From NCBI RefSeq assembly GCF_000764305.2, contig NW_025936356.1, forward strand, positions 281,148 to 345,147: a stretch of DNA of 64,000 nucleotides, given 5' to 3'. Position 1 is the first letter of the stretch. The number at the start of each line of letters is the position of its first letter. This stretch comes from Hyalella azteca (lineage: Eukaryota; Arthropoda; Malacostraca; Amphipoda; Hyalellidae). A program made the position numbers and the translations under genes. The notes under the pieces were generated by a model. The model had not been told where the DNA came from, searched no databases, and saw only the letters and a list, made by a program, of their open reading frames with translations. Below, one piece after another: positions 10,377-21,452 of the stretch.

Positions 10377-12560
10377 TTATCGTTCATCCGCCCTCATTTG
10401 GGCCACCTGATGCACGATGCTGTTGCTTGCTTCTCGTCGCTGGTAGTGTTGCAGGGGAGGTCGATCTGGGATTGTGCCCAGGAAAACGTCCAGTTGTCTC
10501 TTGAAAGTCTCCAGGGTGAACTCCCCCTCTCTTAGATTCTTTGGTAGGACGTTGAACAGCCTTGGCCCTGCCACGGAAAGCGATCCTTCCCGCAGGGATT
10601 GAAATCTGACTGTGGATCTGTTACGTAATGGGGGGATCTTGCACAGTCTCCCCCTTCTCTCGTTGTGAAATGTCTCAATCCTGAAGGTCTCGATCTCGAA
10701 GTTTGGCACCATTCCGGTTATCATTTTCAATGTGTACAGAATGAAATACCTTTCCCGTCTCCTCTGCAGTCAGTACAGACCCAGGCGCCTCAACCTCTCC
10801 CAGTAGTTCAACTCTTCCATCCCTCTGATCCTGGAAGTGAAGGTTCGCTGGACACCTTCCAGTTGCCGCACTGCACCGAGTGTGAACGGGGTCCAGAACT
10901 GGCAGCAGTATTCGAGAATTGTTATTACAAGGGCTCTAAAGAGTGTGATCACCGGTTCCGCTTCTCTTGTTCTGAACGTCCGCCAGATCTACCCCTCTGT
11001 CGCCTACCTCTTGCGGTTATTGCCGTTACGTGATCACCAAAATTGACTTGAGTATTCATCAACATTCCTAGAACACGAACAAGTTGCTTCTCTTCGATTT
11101 CCGAGTTGTCAGGTGCTAGGTAGCGGTGCTCCATACCAGCTCTTCCGCTACCTCTGTATCTCAGAACCTCAAAACTTGGTCCCGTTGAACTGCATGTTGT
11201 TCACTTGGGCCCAGTCATATATTGCCGCGAGGTCTTCTTGCAACCTCTCGCAGTCCGTCCTGTCCGTTATGGTCATTTGTATCCTGGTGTAGTCCGCGAA
11301 TGACGATGCAGTGGCGTGGTTCACAGCCACATCTATGTCGGCGATGTGAATGAGGAAGAGGATTGGGCCGAGTACCGTTCCCTGTGGTACTCCACTCTTC
11401 ACCCTAGCCTCGCTCGATCTCGAGCCTCCTACAACGACAGATTGCAGTCTTTCTGTTAGGAAGCTGTGGATCCATGCCAGCAATTCACCTCCGACCCCCA
11501 GCAGTCTTTTCTGAAGAGCACTCCATGGTCAATGTTACGTATATTCGTATGTCGAAGGATTGAATACACGATTTTTCGTTTTCCTTTTCTTTATAAAATC
11601 GGTTTCTGCAAAACAAACATACAAAGGTAAAATGGTTACATAAAATTAGTATTGCACATGGGTATAATCGATAAATAAAATAATTTATTTCGGACATAAC
11701 ACGATAAAAGTCATATATACACGTTACAGGAATCTTCAATATTAGAACACACGCTTACCAAACATTTCCTTCTGTACAGTCCATAGCCAACACCGCAACT
11801 GACGCTATAGATGCTCTTAAAATCGAACTAAAGTAAAATGTCACTGACACACATGCATCCGGCGAACGAAATGTACAAGAGAAGCGCATTTGAGAACCAG
11901 GTATTCAACAGTCAACTTTGTCAAACGCTTTCGCGAAGTCCATGTACACCACGTCCACCCCGGCCCCCTCCCCAGGTATTGCCAGGATTTGGTGGTGATG
12001 CTCCAGTAACTGAGACAAACAGGAACGATTTCGTCTAAATCCGTGTTGCCTTCTGTTGAAAAGGTCAGCGTCTTCCATGTACTGCACCAACCTTCTGGCA
12101 ACAACCTTCTCAAATACTTTGATTATGTGTGATGTTAATGTAACCGGCCTGTAATTTTGGGGTTTGTCTCTTGTACCTCCTTTGTAGATAGGGGTAATCA
12201 GCCCTAATTTTAGGACACTTGGAACATTTCCTTCCCTCAATGATGTTTTCCAGAGCAAAGTCAGAGGGACCTTTAGTGCACCGACACATTTTTTTCAGTA
12301 ATACTGCAGGGACCCCATCTAGCCCGGGAGCCGAGTACGTAGATAATTCTTGGATACTCCTCTCTAGATCCGGCGTTTCATACTCAATGTTCATCAGCTC
12401 CCGCTCCCCTGGAAGTTCTTGAATGACTCCAATTTCGTTCTCCTGTCTTGAGTATCGGGGTTCGCTGAATACTTTTTCAAATTGAGCTCCCAGAAGTTCG
12501 CACATGCCCTGGTCGTCTCCCACAAGGGCATCGTTATGAAGCGTCACTGAATGAAGCGTC
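10377..12560 (-). pseudogene. CR1/jockey-type LINE reverse transcriptase, broken
   Basis: Frames on the minus strand give a non-LTR reverse transcriptase in order: YSAPGLDGVPAVLLKK near 12310; LITPIYKGG and NYRPVTLTS near 12130-12200; the first catalytic block DVVYMDFAKAFDKVD ending near 11916; WIHSFLTERLQSVVV and SGVPQGTVLGPILFL near 11350-11480; and a C-terminal domain ending near 10377. The second catalytic box reads FADYT where active enzymes have F/YADD, so a catalytic Asp is lost. Frameshifts occur near 11170, 10950 and 12260, and a solo LTR splits the palm at 11533-11910. No endonuclease domain is present, which fits the usual 5' truncation. It is a dead copy, and its decay appears older than the LTR insertion or of similar age. 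Confidence 0.9.
11533..11910. mobile_element. Solo LTR inserted in the LINE
   Basis: A 378-base segment begins TGTTACGTATA and ends GTATTCAACA, so it has the TG...CA ends of a retroviral-type LTR (inverted TGTT/AACA). It is flanked on both sides by GTCAA (11528-11532 and 11911-11915), a 5-bp target duplication. Removing it plus one GTCAA rejoins the LINE frame from AKAFDKVD to the following His-Gly-Val. No internal gag-pol is present, so this is the product of LTR-LTR recombination. Family (Gypsy or Bel/Pao) is not determined. Confidence 0.85.
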
Positions 12561-12599
12561 AACGGCAGTGGCGAGGAAGTGAAACTGGCGCAGAATATT

Positions 12600-12692
12600 T
12601 TATATTGTAGCGCCGGCTGTTGTTGGAGGGAAAGGAGGGGGTGATGGGAGGGAAAGAAGGGAGTGATGGGAGGGAAATAAGCAGTAATTAAA
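12600..12692. repeat. Purine-rich imperfect repeat
   Basis: Two to three copies of a unit like GATGGGAGGGAAAGAAGGGA on the plus strand, just beyond the 5' edge of the LINE. From 12693 to 13398 I see no gene or named repeat. Confidence 0.7.
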
Positions 12693-13398
12693 CCGAAAGG
12701 AAATTTGAAGAGTGCAAGGATCATCATACCTCATCAGCGAGGCACGAACTCTGAGAGGAACAACGAGCGGGACAATTAACGATGTGTAACCAGGCACACG
12801 GCGAATTTTGGTCGTTACCTCTCCTCGTCCTCAAAACCAAAACAACCCCATTTCTGTCACTGAAGAAACAGGTGGTTGTCAGGTGGCCGATGAATATCAA
12901 ATAGCCGCATGGGGATTATTAATTGGCTCCGGCCGACCGCTGGCCATCTCTTTCCATTTACCAATGGCCACCTCATAAATGAGACCAATAATGTCGAATG
13001 CTGAGGGTTTAAGGTAGTATGCATACACATTCCTTATTGCCAGGCGCTCTAAAGAACCACAAACGTTACAACTCTTGCATTAATCTACGGAACTTTCACT
13101 GCCCGATATGTTTAATTTAATTTCATTTATCTAGCACTGGGATTGTGATTCAGCTATGCATAGTACACCGATCAATGTAAGAATATAAATGTTACAGTTC
13201 TCTCATATCGCTAAAATATAATAAAAGTGTCACACTTCACAAGCATCAGGGTGCGAAATTTTCCATCTCGTATGCAGTTGTAATACAAATTTTTCGAAAT
13301 TTATCATGACGTCCACAGCTTATAAATATATAGCTGGAATAGCGTTCGGAAACTTATAAGTAAAAAAGTCACTAGATTGCTTTAATCACAGATTCACT

Positions 13399-13590
13399 AG
13401 AAATTTAAAAGCGAAGAAAACACCACAAAAATTTAGCATATCTTTTTTGAAAACGTTTCGGAGACCAGCTCTTCTGCATTTATCTGTGTTCTAGATTTAT
13501 CGAACTGACGATGGAGCTGGTCTCCGAAACGTTGTCAAAAAAGATATGCTAAATTTTTGTGGTGTTTTCTTCGCTTTTAAATTTCTCGGA
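13399..13590. repeat. Palindrome of two PLE-type ends with hammerhead-like core
   Basis: Two inverted arms of about 70 bases (13399-13476 and 13513-13590) share AAAGCGAAGAAAACACCAC and TTTAGCATATCTTTTTT, and a 35-base spacer separates them. The right arm on the plus strand carries CTGACGA (13505-13511), T, a GGAG/CTCC stem with a five-base loop, then GAAAC and GTTGTC (to 13536). The last piece can form a two-base-pair stem III and a GUC cleavage triplet. The left arm, read on the minus strand, has the stem II and GAAAC part but lacks CTGACGA. Stem I does not pair well. The arrangement suggests two PLE termini joined in opposite orientation. Confidence 0.6.
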
Positions 13591-15112
13591 AACTTATATC
13601 TTACGTGAAGGGGAGTTATTATAGCACGACGACTTAGCGAAGAAATTCCATAATAAACAACTCGGCCTCTGTGACACGAAGGGGGAAACTGGAAGTGTCA
13701 TGACATAAAAACGTTGAATAGAAATTCACACTTGAAATTAAAATAATTGAAATATTTATTTTCAGATGAACCAAGACAAGCCATCTCTACATTGGAGAAC
13801 TGATTAGTTCATAAAGTAGGCAAGTAGCAGCCAATGCTGCTGACAACGGAACTTCCCTGCTCTGCCAATCAGCGACGACGCCATAAAATATTCGCGCCGG
13901 ACATTCGCAGGCGTCGCCAATATTTCAGTTTTCGTTTCACGTAAATTTTTCCGTTCTCTGCCACCGAACACATCGAATTTTCCTGACCTCGACACGCCGA
14001 CAAAAACCTGGCTCGGTCGCCACAGCAACCGGGAATTCCACGAATTTTTGGAGGCCTGCATCAATAATTTTTTTAGTTTTTTCCATCGAAACTGTTTAGT
14101 ATCTGCAAGATTTCACCGCAGTTCATCCGTCGCATGAAATATTATTTTGAAGTAGATATATAAATATCCTCGTATTTTGAGATGACTGTGTAGTTATTTC
14201 TCTACACATTCTGAGACGTGAGGCCATTTTTGTGGGGTTTTGGCCGTTTTGCGGCGCTCCAGGTCACCGATTAGTGGCGTGGCGGCCGTCTACGAGCCGC
14301 TGAGGCCGTGTTCTCAAAATTACATCGATTTCGCCCATAAAGATTTTTACGTCTTCCGATTGGCTGATGATGATGTTCTCACCGCAACGCTGATTGGTCG
14401 GGCCATCTATGCAATTATAGATTCGTAAAAAATCGGGCGAAATTCAGACGCAATGATAACCTCAGTGACACACCAAAGATACACCATGACACACCTAATG
14501 AACAACCTAATGATACTCCCTGTAATGAAGCTGGTGCTTCATTCGTTTATTTAACACGTTGAGTGCGACACGACCAGCCGGTAGGTTGCAGGGCCTTTTT
14601 TCCGGACAAATTCCACCATTTAGTTTGTTTCAGCTGCGTTTATCGACAAAAATTTATGATAACAGTACTAACTCATCAAATTTCAAAATGCACGGTAAAA
14701 TATGAGTTACCTTTTTCCAAACTTCATCGTCAAACATCAAAAATGTATTCAAATTAACATCAAGTAGAAACATAATGTAGAGAATAATGTCATTATTCAA
14801 ACTGGCAATAGGAGTGCCTATACATTGTTCATCAATTAAACTCTTCTAAATTGACACAGAACAAACCTTACAACTCTAATTAAGATCAACTTGAGGACAG
14901 CTTAGGTCCAACCACATCAACTTAAACTTCTGAATCAATTTAATAAATGGAAAGATAAGCATTGATATGCACATGAATTCTAAAGAGCTTAATATGCCCT
15001 GATTGAGTCCCTGAAGTAATGAGTTGCTGATTGACAGTTTTAATTCAGTGCATTCTAAATCCGATTCACGGCATTAGACCCTCAATAATACCTAGATGAT
15101 TGTTCTATGGTA
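13591..15112. other. No gene seen
   Basis: AT-rich sequence. Minus-strand 13804-14064 and plus-strand 14240-14428 are open but encode nothing I recognise, and no splice signals frame them. CCAATCAGCG near 13865 and CGCTGATTGG near 14388 are a short inverted pair of uncertain meaning. Confidence 0.45.
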
Positions 15113-15370
15113 CTCTTTATGATACCCTCGATGATACCCTCGATGATACCCTCGATGATACCCTCGATGTTACCCTCGATGATACCCACGATGATACCCT
15201 CTATGATACCCTCGATGATACCCTCGATGGATACCCTCGATGTTACCCTCGATGATACCCTCGATGATACCCTCGATGTTACCCTCGATGATACCCCCGA
15301 TGATACCCTCGATGATACCCTCGATGTTACCCTCGATGATACCCCCGATGATACCCTCGATGATACCCTC
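15113..15370. repeat. Minisatellite, 12-bp unit
   Basis: About 21 copies of ATGATACCCTCG with variants (TTACCC, CCCCCG), including higher-order blocks such as alternating GATACC and GTTACC units. It ends at an undetermined base at 15371. Confidence 0.94.
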
Positions 15371-15371
15371 N

Positions 15372-15710
15372 ATGTGCCAGAGTAACTAGGATGTGCCAGA
15401 GTAACGAGGATGTGTCAGGGTAACGAGGATGTGCCAGGGTAGCGAGGATGTGCCAGGGTAACTAGGATGTGCCAGGGTAACGAGGATGTGCCAGGTAACG
15501 AGGATGTGCCAGGGTAACGAGGATGTGCCAGGGTAACTAGGATGTGCCAGGGTAACGAGGATGTGTCAGGGTAACTAGGGTATGTGCCAAGGTAACTAGG
15601 ATGTGCCAGGGTAACGAGGATGTGCCAGGGTAACGAGGATGCGCCAGGGTAACGAGGATGTGCCAGGGTAACGAGGATGTGCCAGGGTAACGAGGATGTG
15701 CCAGGGTTGC
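15372..15710. repeat. Minisatellite, 19-bp unit
   Basis: About 17 copies of AGGATGTGCCAGGGTAACG with small variants. It abuts the 12-bp array across a single N, and the two units are unrelated. No gene is seen from 15711 to 17083, which is AT-rich with a purine-rich patch near 15950. Confidence 0.94.
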
Positions 15711-17083
15711 TCTATGAGGTAATTTCACATCCATATCATAACATAAGTAACTGATATGAAGCTGTTAATTTACAGAACCAGCAACATATGAACGTCCGGT
15801 TTGCCTACAAGGCCTTTAATTTTTATTTATTTCTTTGTTACCTGGATTAGAGAATAATGTTTGCTACTGGTGAATGGGGTAGAATGTAGGGGTAGAATCG
15901 GGTAAAGATAATGAATGTAATGAAACGCCCCTTCCCTTCCTCCATAGTGTAAGGGGAAGGCATAGGGGGCATTTTTAAAGCTCTCTTTTCAAATTCGGTT
16001 TAGTCTGTCCTGAAAATATCAGGTACCGAATACGCGATCCCTGTACTCGCCGCACGGTTGTCAGGGAATAGACCGAATTCTAATAAAGCGCTTATTTTGT
16101 TCGTACAACCAGAGCATAAAGCGGACATAGAGCCGCTAATTTACGCTCAAATAGAGCTTGAGGCGTCCATAATTCAGAAGCTAACCACCCGCTAAATTTC
16201 GATAGGGGACTTAGCCCGACGTTGACAGGGTCTGATAATTCCAGCTATTTTTGAGCCACGTTATTGCGAATCCCATTAATAATAACACAGCTAATGTATG
16301 TTAACCAAAAAAAGACTCCCATTTAACTCTTGTTTAAAAATATGTAAAAACTATGTTGCACATTAACAATTAAATTGATAATTAGTAACGATTTGAGACT
16401 AAAATTGTGTATTTGGTCGCCCCTTTTCTCAAATTTCTCACATTTTTTATTCACTTCCCCACTCCTATCACAGTCTCCAACGAAGAACAAATTTTCAGGT
16501 CAAGGCAATAAATATCCCGACACAACATGTATCCTAGATACGCGCCCCTACAGCCCCAGGCTTCAAGCACACAAACACACAAGCTTGGATAAAATGTATA
16601 ATATAATTTAAAAATAATTAAATTATAATTTTAATTGAATAAGTAAATTTCAAGAGTTAGTTTTAAAACATTAGTATAATGAACTAGTTTTATCATAAAT
16701 ATAGAACTGGTACTGGGTCTCTAAACGCATCACTGATGCACACTAGACCTATCAGGCTTATATAAAAAGTTTTCGTAAGTTTAAAGCTATTGGATGAAAA
16801 TAAATAAGTTTGTCCGATAATTCTCCACATAATTATTTAGCGCGCCAACTAATTTCACACTATATCATAAAATCTTAGGTTGTATATCGTGCCCTATTCA
16901 TCTATTAAAAAAGGTTTGAACATTTTAGCGTTCATTGAATTTATTCATTGCGAAGACATTAATGCAGGAATGACATTAGCCGCGCCCGCCCCCCTGGGGG
17001 GCGGCGTGGAATGCGGGGGCGCTGAGAGGTCAAGCCGGTATCAGTGATACGCCGCGCCATGGTAATGAGTGACGCAAACACGG

Positions 17084-17352
17084 CGTACACGGGCCAGTAC
17101 ACGGCGTACACGGGGCCAGTACACGGCGTACACGCGGCCAGTACACGACGTACACGGGGCCAGTACACGGCGTACACGCGGCCAGTACACGGCGTACACG
17201 GGGCCAGTACACGGCGTACACGCGGCCAGTACACGACGTACACGGGGCCAGTACACGGCGTGCACGCGGCCAGTACACGGCGTACACGCGGCCAGTACGT
17301 ACACGGGGCCAGTACACGGCGTACACGGGGCCAGTACACGGCGTACACGGGG
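17084..17352. repeat. Minisatellite, 21-22-bp unit
   Basis: About 12 copies of CAGTACACGGCGTACACGGG plus C, alternating ACGGGGC and ACGCGGC forms. Several overlapping frames on both strands (Val-Tyr-Trp-Pro-Arg and similar repeats) are artefacts of the array. Confidence 0.94.
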
Positions 17353-18813
17353 ATCAGAATAATATCAAGAGGATAAAAAATGAACGCATAATTTACACTA
17401 GGCTTCCGTTTGAAAATAAATAGAGATTCTAAAATTCGTTTCAAAAACACAGGTTGTGGAGGCCTAAATGCAAAAGTTGCCCAAAAAATTCTGGGATATT
17501 GCGCTGTCCTGCATGCCTACACTCGTACAGCTGTCGTGTGAGAGGATGTGTGAACAGATTTCCTTTTCGATAACTGGGTTGCCGACTTACTTCTATACTT
17601 TTATAACCTCTATAAATGTATTTTCGAACACAAGCCTGTTTTAAATGTCGCGTTTATTTCTAACCCTTTGAATAGTAAATAGGCTTGTCTGTTTATGGTA
17701 TTTTTAATTTCATTCGTCTTTTAAAAATTAATTTATTCTTCAATGACTGCAATGTGAACTTTGAGTTACTAATCGATTTTACTTGCATTTTGAGATAGTA
17801 AAAGTGGCAATGGAGCTGAAAACCAAAACGTTCCGTTCTATAACAATTTTGTGAGCGTTTGCGTCATTTTCTCCGCTTATAAATTCTTGGTCAATTTGCT
17901 ATTCTCACCACCAGTAAAGTTTTATTGTCGATAAGTCAATTGGACAGACAGTCAAGACAACAATCTGTCACTAGAGACAACACTTAAGATAACAGTCAAA
18001 TGAATGAACAATAAAGATGAAAATCTGTCGGTAAAAGTAACAGTCAGGATAAAAATAAGTTGGATAAATGCGATTAATCCAGTCGAGAAAAGTACGATGT
18101 ACAGCTAGCTATATTGGAATTAAATCATTCATGAATATTATTATCCCCGGCCACTCAACCGCCGAAGGCTGGCCGCCTCTGTTACGCCCATGCTATTCAA
18201 TATAAACCTCTAACAGAATAATAAAACTTAATTAGTACGGCCAACCGTCTCACATGCTTTGGCCGACCATAAGACTTCCATGATGTCTTAATGAGATGCC
18301 TCAAAGACGAAGTTTATAATGATGATTTTATTATACATAAACTTGACGACAAGTCGTAACTTAGAGCAACTTCCATAAAACTTAGCCGGAATTAGCCATT
18401 AAATCGCAGCTTTCCAGGGTTAGGGCTGCCATTTCTGAGCTTTGAAATGGCACTTGCTGATTTTGCTCTGAAATTGCGCATCGAGAGCGAAATTAAATCG
18501 TTTGTTGAACCCAAAATTGCAGATAAAGCCTAGTCTAACTCAAATTGGTGGTGCAGAAAACACCATCATTGCATATCAAATTTCTTCCAGCAATTGCGTG
18601 AAAATCGTGGTGGCAAAAAATAAACACAAATGCAATCCAGCGTTTGATAGTGCAATCAACTTTGCTTGAAGCCAGTCTCGAAGCGAGCGACCTTAAACCC
18701 TAACTTTGTGCTGCCTTGTCAACTCGCAAGAGCATTTACGGCAAGAAATAGGAGATTGAACTCAGCACTGACACAGACTTCAGTGCTGTCAACTGGAAAT
18801 TCTTCTCCTTTGA
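17353..18813. other. No gene seen; degenerate PLE end
   Basis: AT-rich sequence. At 17805-17890 a stretch GCAATGGAGCTG, CCAAAACGTTCC, then TTTTCTCCGCTTATAAATT resembles the PLE end at 13500-13590, but the hammerhead core has been mutated. Nothing else is identifiable. Confidence 0.5.
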
Positions 18814-20119
18814 TAGAATAGAATAGAATATAGAAGTGTCGGCACTGAAGTAATAGGCCCATGGCCTGTTGCAAATTCTTGTACTTTTCGGGACTTGATT
18901 CACAAGGGATCCGGCCTTTTGAACCCGATCTTTCCATAACTGACGATTGATTGAGATAGCTGCTGGACTTATTACAAGGCCCGTAAGGTGCTAGACATTT
19001 CAAGACTGAACATATGCTCCTGCATAGCTTCGTCTAGTCTGTTCTTGAAGGCGTTCATACTCGGAGCGTCAACGATGCTATCAGGAAGGCTGTTCCACAT
19101 ATCGGTGACTCGAAGCGAGAAGAAATGTTGTCGCACGGATGTGTTACAACGCAGTTTTTTTCTTTGTTTATAGCCGTGGCCCCTGGTGTTGGTTCTTGTT
19201 TCAAATTTTAGGACTCCTTCTGGGACCTTGTATAAACCGTGAGTATACTTGTTTACTTCAATGAGGTCACCACGCAGACGTCGATAACAGAGGCTTGGAA
19301 ACTTCATAATCATCAATATTTCTTCATAAGACTTGCCTTTTAATCCAGAAATTATCCTTGTTGCACGTCTTTTAACATTCTCGACTAAATTTTTATCCTT
19401 TTCTAGTTTCGGTGACCACACGGCGTTTCCAAACTTTTTGTTCGGACGCACGACAGCGACAAACAGCTTAATCGCTTCTGCATCTAGGAACTCATAAATG
19501 AGAGTCTGATCAGTCCAAGTCGTTTATTGGCTTTATTATCTTGAGCTTCAATATGCTTAGAAATTTTCAACTCATTGTCGACATGAACTCCTAAATCTTT
19601 TTCCATTGTAGACTTCGACATCATCGCTCTCTCGTTGCATCCATGTCTTCTCATACTGTAATCTTGCTGTTCATTGTTCTAAACAAGGTGGATTACTTTA
19701 CAGTTTACACTTGTCAGCATTGAAACGCTGCAACCAGTATCAGTACAGTCAACTTCACTGTCTATAGATCATCTTGGAACTGTACTTATTGTGACGTATT
19801 CTTCACTGTATTATAAACTTTTGTGTCGTCAGCATACATCAAACAAACGCTAAACACTACTTCTGGCAGATCGATTAGTATATAAACGCAAAGAACAAAA
19901 CAGGCCCAAGAACGCTTCCTTGCGACACGCCGCTACGCACTGAAGCCCAGTCTGCTACGGTTCCGTTAATACTGACACGTTGTCGTCTACCTACATAGAA
20001 TATCTCTGATCCATTTGAAAACGTTACTCTCAATTCCCAGAGACTTCACTTTACGCAGCAGCCGCTCATGAGGGACGCTGTCAAATGCCTTGGCAAAGTC
20101 GAGGTACAACGTAAGTAAG
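18814..20119 (-). pseudogene. Second LINE reverse transcriptase, 5'-truncated and frameshifted
   Basis: Reading the minus strand from 20119, the sequence gives LYLDFAKAFDSVPHERLLRK (first catalytic block), an interrupted middle, MYADDTK near 19830-19850 with both catalytic Asp retained, and then a C-terminal domain open at 18972-19451 (NVKRRATRIISGLKGKSYEE, FSLRVTDMWNSLPDSIV). The C-terminal pattern is that of CR1/jockey-like elements. The copy has stops and frameshifts in the palm and ends in a short GAATA microsatellite at 18814-18831, typical of the 3' end of such LINEs. It differs clearly from the LINE at 10.4-12.6 kb, so two families are present. Confidence 0.85.
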
Positions 20120-20159
20120 AGGCCAGAAATGATTAGGCTAGAGTGGGTTGCTCACTTAT

Positions 20160-21452
20160 TATAGGGTAACATGGGGCAGCGAGCCCATTGCGGGTCGTGG
20201 GCCCTTAGCGGGTTTCTCGCTAAGTATGGCAGATATTGGTCCGTGTTCTCTACCGCCGCTCGACAGTTTCACTGGGATGAAGTGTACGGATTTACGTTTT
20301 CCTATGTTTTTGTGTTATTTGGTTATTTGTGAATAACTGTTTTAGCCCAGATAAAATTTTTTTGCTGCTAAATAAAACTGTTTTCGATAACTGTTAATTT
20401 TTGAAGTTACTTTTGAAGTTACTGTGATATATATATTGAAAGTAATATTTATAGGGATAATTTTGAGATCAAGTTTAGACTATTAGCTTTTAAAATTAAA
20501 TGTTGACACGATATAAATTGAAATGATACCTATAGTGGGGCAACGGGCCCACGCGTGTCACGGGGCAAAGCGCCCATGGTGAAGTCTTGTGTTATACATC
20601 ATTAGATTTGTCTCAATGACCTTTTCAAAACTACGACAGTTTTTTGAATTACAAATCACACTTCATATTGCATGATTTTTTCATTTGCCGCCTCAAGGCA
20701 TCAGGTTAAGTTTCTAGTTATGAGTATTTATGACCATTTATCGAGTTATTGACTCATGCCTTGCCAAAAGTTGATTTCAGTCAACACCAATGAGCCCAAA
20801 GTTGATGAATTTTTATGGTGTTGGCTGAAATCACGATTACGTACGAATTCTCTGCACATAATATCTGGATTATGGACGAAACTGGAACGAAGTTTTTTCT
20901 GATCAATTAAATATATTTATTCTAGTCAAGGATACATTTTTTCATGTCAAGGACGAATTTTTTATCGCAAGGATATATTTTTCAAGTCAAGGATATACAT
21001 TTTTATGTCATTGAAACATTTTTTTTACGTCAGTAATAGATTTTTAAGCCAAGAGTATATTTTTCAAGTTAAGGATATGATTTTTTGAGTTGTTAATAAA
21101 TGAATGAATGTCATATTTTTTATTGCATTTTCTTATTTTTAACTGTAAAGTGTTGTTTATCATTTTTAAACGAAAAATATGCAATTGTGGTAAAGGGACC
21201 AAGGGTGGGCGCCTTGCCCCATGCCCATGGGCCCATTGCCCCAGGGGTGGGGCAATGGGCCCATTTCGACACTTTTCACAAAATAGTGTTTCATTAAAAA
21301 TTGAATAACTCTTATAGGCGTCTAATTCACATCATACATTCCTCATTAGTTGTACTTTTAAACAAAACAAAGAACCACCTCGTATCAATTGAAACTTCAA
21401 AAAAATTTTAGTTTGAAAAAGGAGAGGGCGCGCTGCCCCTTGTTGCCCTATA
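20160..21452. mobile_element. 1.3 kb TIR element, GGGGCAA family, complete copy
   Basis: The left end reads TATAGGGTAACATGGGGCAG and the right end, reversed, TATAGGGCAACAAGGGGCAG, so there are terminal inverted repeats of about 27 bases with three to four mismatches. The target is TA or TATA. Inside are many copies, in both orientations, of a motif like GGGGCAATGGGCCC (around 20540-20583, 21205-21262 and the ends), and a central AT-rich zone of imperfect 20-base repeats ending TCAAGTCAAGGATAT (20920-21080). No long open frame exists, so it is non-autonomous. A second copy lies at 60549-61960. The TA-type target suggests a Tc1/mariner or pogo relative, unproven. Confidence 0.85.

Noticed and set aside
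10377..11046. Plus-strand frames opposite the LINE
   Set aside because: They are shadows of the minus-strand reverse transcriptase and have no similarity of their own.
16959..17450. Several overlapping frames on both strands with Val-Tyr-Trp-Pro or Arg-Thr-Arg-Gly repeats
   Set aside because: All are readings of the 21-22-bp minisatellite. Open frames on both strands at once are expected from such a repeat.
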